A stretch of 64,000 nucleotides of DNA from Rhynchopus sp. YZ270_cl-10 (lineage: Eukaryota > Euglenozoa > Diplonemea > Diplonemida > Diplonemidae): NCBI GenBank assembly GCA_964035575.1, contig OZ037908.1:558001-622000 (forward strand), given 5' to 3'. The stretch's first letter is position 1. Each line of letters starts with the position of its first letter. The position numbers and the translations under genes were made by a program. The notes beneath the pieces were generated by a model. That model made no database searches. It worked only from the letters and a program-made list of their open reading frames with translations, and was not told the DNA's origin. Below are positions 55,320-64,000 of this stretch, piece by piece.

Positions 55320-58300
55320 ATGCTCGGGTGGGAGGAGAGTCTGCGACAGCAGGTTGCGTGCAGGAATGACAAAGAAAGCGTGCCGTTTCGGGGTCTTGTC
55401 CAGGAACATGGTGATTTGCAGGTGGAGTGCCGGGAGCTTCGGGTGTTGGTAGAGAAGTTGAAGCGTGAGAATGAAAAATATGGAAAGGAAAATGAGCTGC
55501 TACTGCATGACACTCAGGCAGGGAAGGGGGGCAAGTATGTGCATGCAAGCGCCCCGCGTGTGAAGAGCCTAGAGGCAGAGGTGGCACTGCTGCGGACAGA
55601 CGCAGACGACTTTCGCCGATCGCAGCAGCGTGTGATTACACGGTACGATGATGACCTGACGCAGACGAAACAGCTTCTCGAAAAAAGCGAGGCAAAATGC
55701 AAGAATCTTGAGGAAGATAAATCTGAGTATGCAAAGAAGGATGGGGAAAGGGGGGAAAAAAGCGAAGGGGCTCCCCTCAGAGTTGAAGACGGCTTTGCGT
55801 CTAAAAAGTGGTGTCAAAAGAACAAGAAATATTCGGACGAATTTTTTTCTGGTTAATTTTGATTTCAACACCACCATCAAACATAAACCAAACACAACAC
55901 ACAGACTCCTCAAACTGCTGAACGCAGCCAACGCCAACCTATCAGAAACCCAGGCAACCCTCCAGCAATCAGTATGCCGACACCTTTCCCCCCCCCCCCC
56001 AACTCTGCATCACAAAATACTCACCAAAAGAAAACCTCCCCCCTTTTCCTCCTCTTCAGCAATAGAGAAGCTATCACCGCATTACCTTTTTTTTGTCCAC
56101 AGTATCAAATTCACTTTTCCATATATATTTTTTTTCCACCATGCCTTCCACCATGCTTCCTTTGTACAGAACACTGACCTCGAAACCGCCGCGCGGGAGA
56201 AGGACGAAATGCAGGAAGCGATCCGAAAGCAGCTTCTCGAGGTGAGCGGGCGCAAGCTACGCGGTGTGGTCAAGGCGATTGAGGATTTGCGAGAGGAGTT
56301 TCAGGTTGGGTCCCCTTCTGGGTCCGGCTCATCTTCAAACGGCCTGAGCGAGCAGCAGACACATCACAAGAGTGGCTACGACTTTGCACGCATGGAAGAC
56401 GTCTTTACACGCTTACACGACCTCGTAGAGGATTCATACCAAACAGGGGACGAACTCACCCGGGATACAATCCGGTCTCGGATGAGCGACGCTGGAGCTG
56501 CCTGCAAAGAGCCTCTCAACGCCTGGCTTACCTCCACAGAGCAAGACCTCCTCGCTCACGTCCGTTGCCTCAATTTTGAAGGCAAAGAAGGCCGTCTCGA
56601 AGACCTAGGATTAAAAGGCACGCTAGAAGGGGTCAGCAACAACGCATGCTTTTTGTACTCAACCTACGTCCCCTGCGATGATTTGTGGGGTGCCTACGTT
56701 GCGGTCGCGATTGATGTGTATATGCAGCTGGGCGCGCTGTTGGCAGGCCCGCGAGGGGGGAAAGGGTTTGCGTGGAAAAATGAGATCTTCCGTGTGATGG
56801 GGATAACGGCTGTGATTGCGTCGTGTACGGCGTTTTTTGCGAGGTTCGAAGAGGAGCTCGGGCGGCGGTCTGAGGTCATCCACGACCCGCAAGATGGGCA
56901 TAGCTTTGCTGCGCAGTCGGAGCCCTGTTTAGCATATCTCAATGATGTAGCAAACAAGCTATCCCTCCGTGCAGCAAACGCAGCAATGCTCTCCATACAG
57001 CAACACCTGCAAACACTGTACACAATAGACATGGCAAATTACAAAAAGTACAAACACAAAGACGCCTATCTCAAGGAGAACCGGCACCTCAAACAGGCCA
57101 CAGAGACGACAATGCAAACCTTGCTGGACGCGCTTAGGTATACCCTCCCTACCCTGCCCTCTTTTTCTGAGTCCGCCAAGAGAGTGAAGCACACTGCCTA
57201 TACCTTTTACAAGGGGAGTGATCTGGGTGTTGTGGATGGTGCGGGCTCCTGTGATCTCGTACGTTCCGGCACACTATTTTCCCCTCAATTTTGAGGGTTG
57301 GGGGAAGGGTGGAAACACTGCCTCCTTCGCTTGGTCTACCTCCTTCTTCATGAGCAAGGCTAGGCCGTTGGTGCGTCTGTCGGTGCGAGGTCCTTGTGCA
57401 GGTGCAGTTGAGGAGAGGGGATATCTCAATTTCGTCATTCCCAACGCTGTCAAAGCAACGAAACTGTGGCTCAGGTTACCCCCCTCGAGCCAACAAAATT
57501 TCCAGGAAAGTTCCAAAAAAAAATTGCAACCTGATTTGGGGTCTTTTTTCCCCCAGGAAAATTGTGACTTTTCATTAGTAGTTTGTGTTATAAATAGTAA
57601 GTATATGAATGCATTTTTCGATTATTCCTTATTGTCTCAAGGAAGGGTACGTCTTTGTAGCACCCCTTCTATGCCTTCTTTTCGTAAGAAAAGTATACGA
57701 AATGATTATTCCTCATTGTCTCTTTACAGCAAATCCCTTGAGCCCCCATCCGCCTGCAGTGCACCTCTCAAGGAGTATCGTGCTGTGTACAACGGACATA
57801 TCCTAAAGCTGCTCACAGAGGCGCTATCTGACGTCCTGCTGCAAGGTGGTGCGAACCGTTGGTACTACACAGAGCAGAGCGTGGCGCTGTCGGCAGACAT
57901 GACCTCCGTGTCCAAGCTGTTCGTGAGGGTGGGCGTGCCGTTTGCCACGGTCTCTAAGGTGTTGGCACGGCTCTCGTCAGTCGTGTCGGGCATAATGTCA
58001 CAGCCGACAGAAGAGTTAATCGGCGGGGGGTCCGTCTGCGTCCCCTTCACAGAACTCCCTGAACAGTCCTCATCAGGCATCTGGTGCAAAGCGACCGTAC
58101 GTCAGGTATGAGTTTCCCCCCCCCCCCCCCCTAGGTGGGGGCAAAACCTTCAGGACGGGTGAGGCATTTTGACTTTTTTGGACTTCCGCGCAAAGTACCC
58201 ACAAACCACCCCTCATACCCACCCAGAAATGGGTCAGAAACACCCTGTGACCCGAAAATCCATGCTAAGGGCGACTCAGAATATGAAAAAATGCAAAAAA

Positions 58301-60081
58301 ATAGTGAAAAAGTGGCCTTTTGACGGTTTTGGCCATGTTGGGTAAAATGGCCATTTTTGGACAAAAAAATCAAAAAAACAGCAAAATTTCGACGTCATGA
58401 CAGCTGCTTGGGCACAAACCTACCCCAGGGAGGTCCTGTGAGTCTATTCCGACCTGTTTTGGACACTTTAGGTACTTTTTTAGGCCGTTTTTTGGTGTTT
58501 TTAGGTCAAAAAACATCCCCGGACTATCCCCGGACTATCCCCGGACCGGACTTGCGCCCTGCTTTCAGACCCACTCTGGGCCAAAAAATGGGTGAAAACC
58601 CCCGAAAAAGCACTCCGGGAACCCAGATAGTTCCAAATATCCACCAGAAACCCACCCAAACACCTCAAAAACATGCCAGAAAAATATTTTTAAAAACACA
58701 CTTTTTCAAATAAGTCATTATGGAACCTGCCCAGATGAACTTTTTGAAAAAAGTGTGTTTTTGAAAATATTTTCTGGCATGTTTTTGAGGTGTTTGGGTG
58801 GGTTTCTAGTGGATATTTGGAACTATCTGGGTTCCCGGAGTGCTTTTTCGGGGGTTTTCACCCATTTTTTGGCCCAGAGTGGGTCTGAAAGCAGGGCGCA
58901 AGTCGCGGCCCAGGGACGTCCAGGGTAAAGTCCAGGGTATTTTTTGACCTAAAAACACCAAAAAACGGCCAAAAAAAGTACCTAAAGTGTCCAAAACAGG
59001 TCGGAATGGACTCACAGGACCTCCCTGGGGTAGGTTTGTGCCCAAGCAGCTGTCATGACGTCGAAATTTTGCTGTTTTTTTGATTTTTTTGTCCAAAAAT
59101 GGCCATTTTACCCAACATGGCCAAAACCGTCAAAAGGCCACTTTTTCACTATTTTTTTGCATTTTTTCATATTCTGAGTCGCCCTTAGCATGGATTTTCG
59201 GGTCACAGGGTGTTTCTGACCCATTTCTGGGTGGGTATGAGGGGTGGTTTGTACGTACTTTGCGCGGAAGTCCAAAAAAGTCAAAATGCCTCAAAAAAAT
59301 AGGGGTTTTGCCCCCACCTACCCCCCCCCCCCCCTTTTTTACTTTCTCCTTCACGATAACGAATGTGACCAAAGGTGACTAAGCGAGGCTTAGTATCATC
59401 TTATAAACTTTTCTTTTCCCCCTAAAAATGCAATCTACTGACGGGGATATGGCGTGAGGGAAAAAACCCCCCAAACCCAAACTGAAAAACAGGTCCTCGC
59501 AAGCAGAAAAGACAAGAAGGCAAAGCAGTTTTCTGCAAGCAAACTAGGGAAGGTGCCTAAGTCGTGAAGGAACAGTCTGCCTTTCCCCCTCCCCTCAGGT
59601 TTCGAAGGGGATACCGTATAGGAACGTATCTGCTGTGCTTGCTGTGCGATATGCGATTCTCGACATCAGGAGAGCACCACATACCGTCACCAATCCACGG
59701 TGCGACAAACCTGCTGAGAAAACCACGTACCCGCGTCCACTGAGGTGTCTACTCCTTGCAACAACGACACAACATGAGGAACGAAATGTGACGTTGCGTT
59801 CACAAACAGTTTATTTTTTCAATACTCAGAGACAGCATTCGGTTAGTTACTGAGGAAATCAAACAGGACAGTCCTTACAGGAGAAGTGCCGAAGTGCGCC
59901 CGTCGGAGGTGTGCGTGAGAGGCATTGGTCTGAGGTTTTGGTTATGTATTCTCATCATTATAAAATAACCACCTTCGTTTCCCCAGGGCTAGCCATCCCA
60001 GCACTTTTTTACCCTCAGGCCAAGACCTTTAGGGGGTTTCTGGAGGAAGTGTCACGAAAGGGAAACCGGATGCAGTTTTAG
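55320..60081 (+). CDS. Unrecognised coiled-coil protein, 5 to 8 exons
   Basis: Well-supported exons are 55320-55726, 55905-55971, 56170-57137 and 57730-58105, all in phase. After 58105 two endings are possible. In the first, exon 59493-59567 stops at TGA. In the second, 59493-59552, 59599-59787, 59881-59908 and 59987-60081 join in phase and end in a well-formed peptide (LAIPALFYPQAKTFRGFLEE then a basic tail). They give about 630 or 729 aa. ATG 55320 is the first Met in frame; an upstream exon is not excluded. Residues 1-~250 are coiled coil (QEHGDLQVECRELRVLVEKL and similar heptads), then a Ser/Gly linker and a long helical region. There is a faint resemblance in layout to the PPP1R21/KLRAQ endosomal family and to dynactin p150. 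Neither is secure. The fourth intron carries a 1.2 kb fold-back element. Confidence 0.7.
57640..57716 (+). repeat. Family L repeat next to a splice acceptor
   Basis: AAGGGTACGTCTTTGTAGCA then CTTCTTTTCGTAAGAAAAGT then ATACGAAATGATT. It lies in intron 3 of the coiled-coil gene, 14 bases before the acceptor, and is flanked by a direct repeat (ATTATTCCT-ATTGTCTC near 57623 and 57704). Confidence 0.65.
58130..59321. mobile_element. Large fold-back element in an intron of the coiled-coil gene
   Basis: Two arms of about 580 bases (58130-58714 and 58739-59321) are reverse complements over almost their full length, separated by a loop of about 25-30 bases around 58714-58740. The outer ends share CCTAGGTGGGGGCAAAACC and GGTTTTGCCCCCACCTA next to C runs. 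Frames on opposite strands of the two arms encode the same peptides, which is simply the consequence of symmetry. No transposase is present. The arms differ in a short patch near 58515-58550. An RNA copy of the intron would form a very long hairpin. Confidence 0.92.
59350..59415 (+). repeat. Family A repeat with upstream extension
   Basis: CGATAACGAATGTGACCAAA then GGTGACTAAGCGAGGCTTAG then TATCATCTTATAAACTTTTC. It lies about 80 bases before the acceptor at 59492. Confidence 0.75.
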
Positions 60082-60139
60082 GTCCAACCCGTGGCCTGGT
60101 TCTTTTTTTTTTTGCAATTTTCAACTTCCATTTTTTTTT

Positions 60140-60200
60140 TTTTTTTTTGGTACACTGTCCACGAGGGGCTTTGTATTTCAAATCTTTGTTTCTTTTTGTA
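60140..60200 (+). repeat. Family B repeat, 5' part
   Basis: TTGGTACACTGTCCACGAGG then GGCTTTGTATTTCAAATC matches the beginning of the full copy at 60915. Confidence 0.65.
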
Positions 60201-60914
60201 TTTTATTTTATTTTCGTTCAAAGACACCTTGCAATCTATCTCACGTATACTAACTTCGGTTCTTTTTCTCTTCCAGTAAATATTGTGTATAATGAGTCAA
60301 TACCACAATTTTATCTTTCATTTCATCCAAACACATGGCTTTTTTCTTCTTCTGATCTTGCATCCCGTTGAGTTCGCTCGGTTGGGGGGGTGTTTGCCAT
60401 GTCTTCGTTCCTTACTTACTCACAAAACCATTATTTTCCCTCCACCTGAAGCCTTGGGAGCGCTTGCAAGCCGCAAAAGAGTGGCACTCACTCCTATGTC
60501 AAACTTCTCTGTTTTGTTCCCCCCTGTTTTTTGTGCGTGTTTTCTTGACATTTCTCAGATTTTTTTTTGTTTGTTTGTGTTTCGTAGGTTTTATGTTAAG
60601 GTTCGCAGCTTAGTAGTGACTTTTTGGATTGTCCAGTGAACCATTCTTTATCAGATGGAAACCACGAAATGGATTGTAGGACTGCATGGTTGGGTGGGGT
60701 CCACCCTATGGTACACCAGTCATGTACCAAGGTAAACTGTCACTGCTTTTGTATTTCAAGTCGGTGGGGACCCCCCCCCACACATGGAGTATCAGTGCCT
60801 TCCGTCCCCACAGGTGTTTTTGCATTTATCGGATTCACTTTCCCCCCCAAATTAGCAACTCAGGGTTTGTGCTCCTCTACAGCCTTTCCCATACTGCGAA
60901 ACGGGTACCCCGGT

Positions 60915-61082
60915 ACAGCCGGTCATTTGTACCAAAGGTACACCGTTCACGAGAGGGCTTTTGTATTTCAAGTCAACTTTTTTTTCTCTTCTTTTGTACA
61001 CCCTCTGTTGGCCGCAGGGTACTTTGTGCTTTCATTCCGGCATCGTAAGGTGGGTCAGTCGGAGGTGTGTCTGCATCAATAG
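60915..61082 (+). repeat. Family B repeat, reference full copy
   Basis: GTACCAAAGGTACACCGTTC then ACGAGAGGGCTTTTGTATTT then CAAGTCAACTTTT at the front. GTTGGCCGCAGGGTACTTTG, then TGCTTTCATTCCGGCATCGT, then GGGTCAGTCGGAGGTGTGTC and a TGCATCAAT end. It unites the front parts seen at 19286, 35583, 60140 and 60712 with the back parts at 1, 24128, 35722 and 39299. Confidence 0.8.
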
Positions 61083-61148
61083 CTATACCCCTTTTTTTGT
61101 TCCACCACCTGCACTAAGTAAGGGCTTCCAATGTACCCCTTTATTTAA

Positions 61149-61215
61149 GGTGACTAAGTTGATGCGGAAGTTTTAATAGATAATTCACCTGAGAGCTTAG
61201 GTCCATCTTACACAA
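61149..61215 (+). repeat. Family A repeat, interrupted copy
   Basis: AAGGTGACTAAGTTGATG, then about 25 unrelated bases, then GAGAGCTTAGGTCCATCTTA. It looks like a copy with a small insertion. Confidence 0.6.
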
Positions 61216-61296
61216 CTCTGTTTTTCTTTTTTCGTTTCTTTTCAACGTAGATCGGGGGAGGGGGGGGAGGGGGAGATGCCAAAAAAAAAAGTGGAA

Positions 61297-61365
61297 AGTG
61301 GAGATTGCACAACTGTGGTAACACAACCCGAGGCAACTACACTAACTCCAACAATTTATCCAAAA
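61297..61365 (+). repeat. Family K repeat
   Basis: GTGGAGATTGCACAACTGTG, then ACACAACCCGAGGCAACTAC, then CCAACAATTTATCC. It matches 27962-28030. Confidence 0.7.
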
Positions 61366-61523
61366 AAGTAATGTACAGTAGGGTCGCAAAACTAGCGATC
61401 GATGATACCCGCCCCAGAAGAATTTCCTCTTTGTTTTTTTTTATATTTTAAGCATTGGCGAAATAGGAAATAGAATCGACGGAAGGTGAGTGCCTGCAAA
61501 TTGTTTTTTCAGTATTTGCTGTG

Positions 61524-61605
61524 AAGGGAGGTGCTATTTTCTGCTATTTTGGGGTCGTCAGCCACACCAGTATTTGTTTTATCTCACATATCACGCAGCG
61601 TAAAA
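61524..61605 (+). repeat. Family J repeat
   Basis: GGTGCTATTTTCTGCTATTT then TGGGGTCGTCAGCCACACCA. It matches 17026-17110. Confidence 0.7.
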
Positions 61606-61730
61606 CGCAACAAAATTTGCAGAGCGATAAATGGAAAACAAAAAAAATAGTTTGGGGTATGGCTGAATGGGGGGCGCAAAAAGTGCGAATAACCCCCCCT
61701 TCAGCCACAGTTTCGTTTTTTTTTGTTTTA

Positions 61731-61770
61731 GGTGACTAAGCATGAGAGGCTTAGGCTCTAGGTCTTTCTT
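61731..61770 (+). repeat. Family A repeat
   Basis: TAGGTGACTAAGCATGAGAG then GCTTAGGCTCTAGG. Confidence 0.7.
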
Positions 61771-61924
61771 TTTAGAGGAGAAGAAGCTGGTGGATAAAAC
61801 TCCATCTTTCGATTGAAAATTATATCTTAATCTTTTTTATTCCCTTTGTCATATCCTGACGTCAGATTCTCTTTTTACATCCAGCGTTTGTAGCCATCCT
61901 CCGAAGAATGGTCTATTATTTATT

Positions 61925-62165
61925 TTCAGTGCCTTGCGTCCCGCCGATGTACGGGGACGGCGTTTTGCACTTCCAACTTCTCTTTTTTCTTTCTGCAGGT
62001 CCGATAACCCACAGAGATCTGGTGCCTGCATCCCTAAAGAGGTGTTCACACTTCAATTACTATATTTTTTTTTGAAAGATGTGCTTACACAACGAAACAC
62101 ATTCATCTTTTCAAAGGTGACTAAGCACGATGAGGCTTAGGATCATCTTATCAACTTTTCAAAAA
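61925..62165 (+). repeat. Family C then family A, joined unit
   Basis: Family C core at 61930-61985 (TGCGTCCCGCCGATGTACGG, then GGCGTTTTGCACTTCCAACT). A second C-like string lies at 62003-62055 (CCGATAACCCACAGAGATCT). Family A is at 62112-62160 (AAGGTGACTAAGCACGATGA, then GGATCATCTTATCAACTTTT). Confidence 0.7.
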
Positions 62166-62283
62166 CGTGGCTGTTTTCTTTAGAGTGTTGCAATTCATTA
62201 GCCTTCAGGCGACTTTGTTGTACAGAACCCGTCCTCGGACAGGGTGATTGTCGATACTGTAAAAAAAGCAATACACCTTTTCC

Positions 62284-62332
62284 TCAAGGTGGCTAAGCAT
62301 GAGACGCTTAGCGTTCGTTCTGAACCTTTTTT
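62284..62332 (+). repeat. Family A repeat, diverged
   Basis: TCAAGGTGGCTAAGCATGAG then ACGCTTAGCGTTCGTTCTGA. It is the last family A copy in the window. Confidence 0.6.
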
Positions 62333-62974
62333 TTCTTCTTTTTCCAGCCCATGTGTTTGATTCCCGTCCCCTTCCCCCTCTGCCCCTTGTGTTACGTAGT
62401 ATATCTGGTTCTTCTCTGGCTCAAAACATTTAGTTTCCCCACACCAAGTTCTCTCCCCCACCCCCTGCCCCTCCCCCAAAAAAGAAGTCACCCACCCCAA
62501 GGGGGGCTCCTTTTTATATTAGACGAGATAAAAAAAAATGGAATTCTTTTGTTGATATGGGGCATGGGGCGTCCTGTTGGTACCGCACTAACATTCACTT
62601 TTTACATGCTGGTGTTTTAATCTTTGCTAAAGAGATGTGCGCCGCACCTTAATAGAATTTGATCTTCCAATCTTCTCTGCAAACTTTGTTGTGACGAACC
62701 GCGCCTGCAGAGCCACCCCCCTCACCAAAACAGGTCGAGGTGTTGTGCGTTTCACAACCTCCCCTCCTCCCATGGGTTTTATCATGTTGAGTGTTACGTT
62801 TCTATTTTCCACATATTAGGACCAATTTTATCTTTCAAACACATTTTCATCCGTCTTTGAGTACATACCGTCACCTTGCGCAGTGGTCGCGCTAATTATG
62901 GGAAAAAATGGGGAAAAAATGGATTTCGGGTACGGAAAAACGTTCCTTGAAAAGGTTAGCTGGGGAGGCCCGGA

Positions 62975-63620
62975 AACCCCGTTTTGCGGCATTTCCGGGC
63001 CAATCCCGGCTTGTGGTGGGGTATATACGGAAAAATGGACAAAATTTTAGTGACTTAAATTTTCGCAAAATATGAACCCATACTCGTAAACAAGGGTCAT
63101 TTTCAGGAAAATTCGGAAAATTCCGAGATTTGGAAGCAATTTTTCTCCTGAAAATCAGTGGGTTTTCAGCCCCAAAACATACCGCGATTGGAATTTCCGG
63201 AATCCGTCCGCGCTGTGGTGGGGTCACTTTGCCGAAATGGCCAATTTTTTGGTTTTGGTCAAAATCCATGTGGGTAAAGAGGGCCAATGTAAATCCCACA
63301 ACCAGATTTTCTCTCCCTGATCCTGACGTCTTGCAACATGAAAATGCGCGAAAACACCGGCATTTGCATTTCCGGAATTCGTCCGTTCTGTGGTGGGGTC
63401 AATTTGCCGAAATGGACAAGTTTTTGGTTTTGGTCAAAACCCGTCAGTGTAAGGTAAAGGGGGCAAGTGTTTGCCTGTAGAAACTGGAAGGGAACAGGCA
63501 GCGCCGCAGGCGCACGGTAACCAACTTTTTTTTTTTTTTCCTTTTCTTTTTTCTCCTCTTTCTTTTGACTTTCCGAGCCAATTGCGTTCCACGGCGGGGT
63601 CACATGTATATGCAAGTCCA
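62975..63620. repeat. Family M satellite-like block, 3-4 diverged units
   Basis: Units of about 170-200 bases start near 62988, 63190, 63365 and 63570. Each has a TTTCCG-(A/G)-CCAAT or TTTCCGGAATCCGTCCG segment and a TGTGGTGGGGTCA or TTGTGGTGGGGTATAT segment. A TTTGCCGAAATGGACAAGTT or GGAAAAATGGACAAAATTT segment follows. The first unit is about 90% identical by eye to 16071-16165 inside the nested MITE. Confidence 0.7.
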
Positions 63621-63856
63621 CTATGTGGTGGTCTTACTCAACAATATTAGAACTTCTGGTTTCTTAATGAAATCCCCGTACTGCAAAAAAAAAAAAACGT
63701 TCCTACCAAAACCCCCAAAAATCCCGGGATGAGGGATGGACTTTAGCGCGAGCCCTGACCTTGCGTAAAAACGATTTTTTTTTTTTTAAATCGAACGACA
63801 AAAACAGCCCATCCTCACTATTACAACCAACTTTTCATAAGAGATTTGATACAATC

Positions 63857-64000
63857 ATGACAGACGCAACTGTCTGCACGGTACCGCCACTACCGGATGG
63901 ATGTGACATCCCCATATGGCGTCTACGTGGTGGCAGTGCTGGGCTGCTCTTCAGCGACGACCGCTACGATGAACAGCTTGAGGACCTAGAGGGCATTGTA
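63857..64000 (+). CDS. 5' end of an unidentified gene, cut by the window edge
   Basis: An open frame of 48 codons runs from ATG 63857 to the last base. The peptide starts MTDATVCTVPPLPDGCDIPI and continues into an Asp/Glu-rich stretch. Base composition shifts from AT- and homopolymer-rich to balanced, coding-like sequence at this ATG, as at the other gene starts. No domain can be named from 48 residues. Confidence 0.55.
   Translation, partial: MTDATVCTVPPLPDGCDIPIWRLRGGSAGLLFSDDRYDEQLEDLEGIV

Larger units (their letters stand above)
60082..63856. other. Gene-free repeat-rich region at the right side
   Basis: Contains family B (60140-60200, 60712-60770 and 60915-61082), family A (61149-61215, 61731-61770, 62110-62165, 62286-62330), family C (61925-62030), family K (61297-61365), family J (61524-61605) and a satellite-like block (62975-63620). 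Frames here are short and T-rich. No gene is supported. Confidence 0.55.

Noticed and set aside
58131-59382. Pairs of identical open frames on opposite strands that could be taken for a duplicated gene.
   Set aside because: They are the two arms of one fold-back element read in opposite directions. They have no domain and no splice-consistent context.
1-64000. CRISPR arrays, bacterial operons, ribosomal RNA genes.
   Set aside because: None were seen. Tandem repeats present are minisatellites or microsatellites without spacer structure.

Overview
The window is nuclear DNA of an intron-rich, probably unicellular eukaryote that I cannot place more precisely. The evidence is spliced genes with conserved eukaryotic products (an actin-related protein 6, a MON2 trafficking scaffold, a fibrocystin-L-type receptor, a PPR protein), introns with a strict GTATG-type donor and YAG acceptor, long homopolymer runs, and several kinds of eukaryotic transposable element. 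There is no sign of bacterial or organellar gene organisation.

All eight host genes lie on the + strand. In order: a giant secreted, single-pass membrane protein of the PKHD1L1 (fibrocystin-L) family (6457-21155, five exons, about 3634 aa); a PPR protein (24969-28221, five exons, the last one hidden behind a 1.37 kb repeat-filled intron); an intronless ARP6 homolog (30633-31916); a MON2 homolog (32302-39098, nine exons); a large WW / coiled-coil / zinc-ribbon / SAM scaffold of unknown function (46865-52739, eight exons); an intronless ubiquitin-like plus leucine-rich-repeat protein (53963-54868); an unrecognised coiled-coil protein (55320 to 59567 or about 60081, at least five exons); and the 5' end of another gene at the right edge (63857-64000). 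They do not form an obvious pathway.

Mobile DNA fills the spaces. An apparently whole DIRS/Ngaro-type tyrosine-recombinase retrotransposon with split direct repeats occupies 41541-46622. Two solo terminal-repeat units lie just upstream of it, and all three sit in a CTCTTC microsatellite. A Tc1/mariner remnant holding a nested TA-flanked MITE lies in the first PKHD1L1-like intron. A decayed hAT-like transposase lies at 21290-22265 on the minus strand. Two large fold-back elements (321-1391 and 58130-59321) and several small MITEs or hairpins are present.

The remaining intergenic DNA and many introns are a mosaic of short dispersed repeat families. Here they are labelled A/C, B, D, E, I, J, K, L and M. 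Two of them (A and B) were found only on the + strand, the strand of every gene. Left region (1-6456), 21156-24968, 28222-30632, 39099-40810 and 60082-63856 hold repeats and no gene I can support. All gene models were built by eye from frame, splice-site phase and protein sense, so exon edges are predictions.
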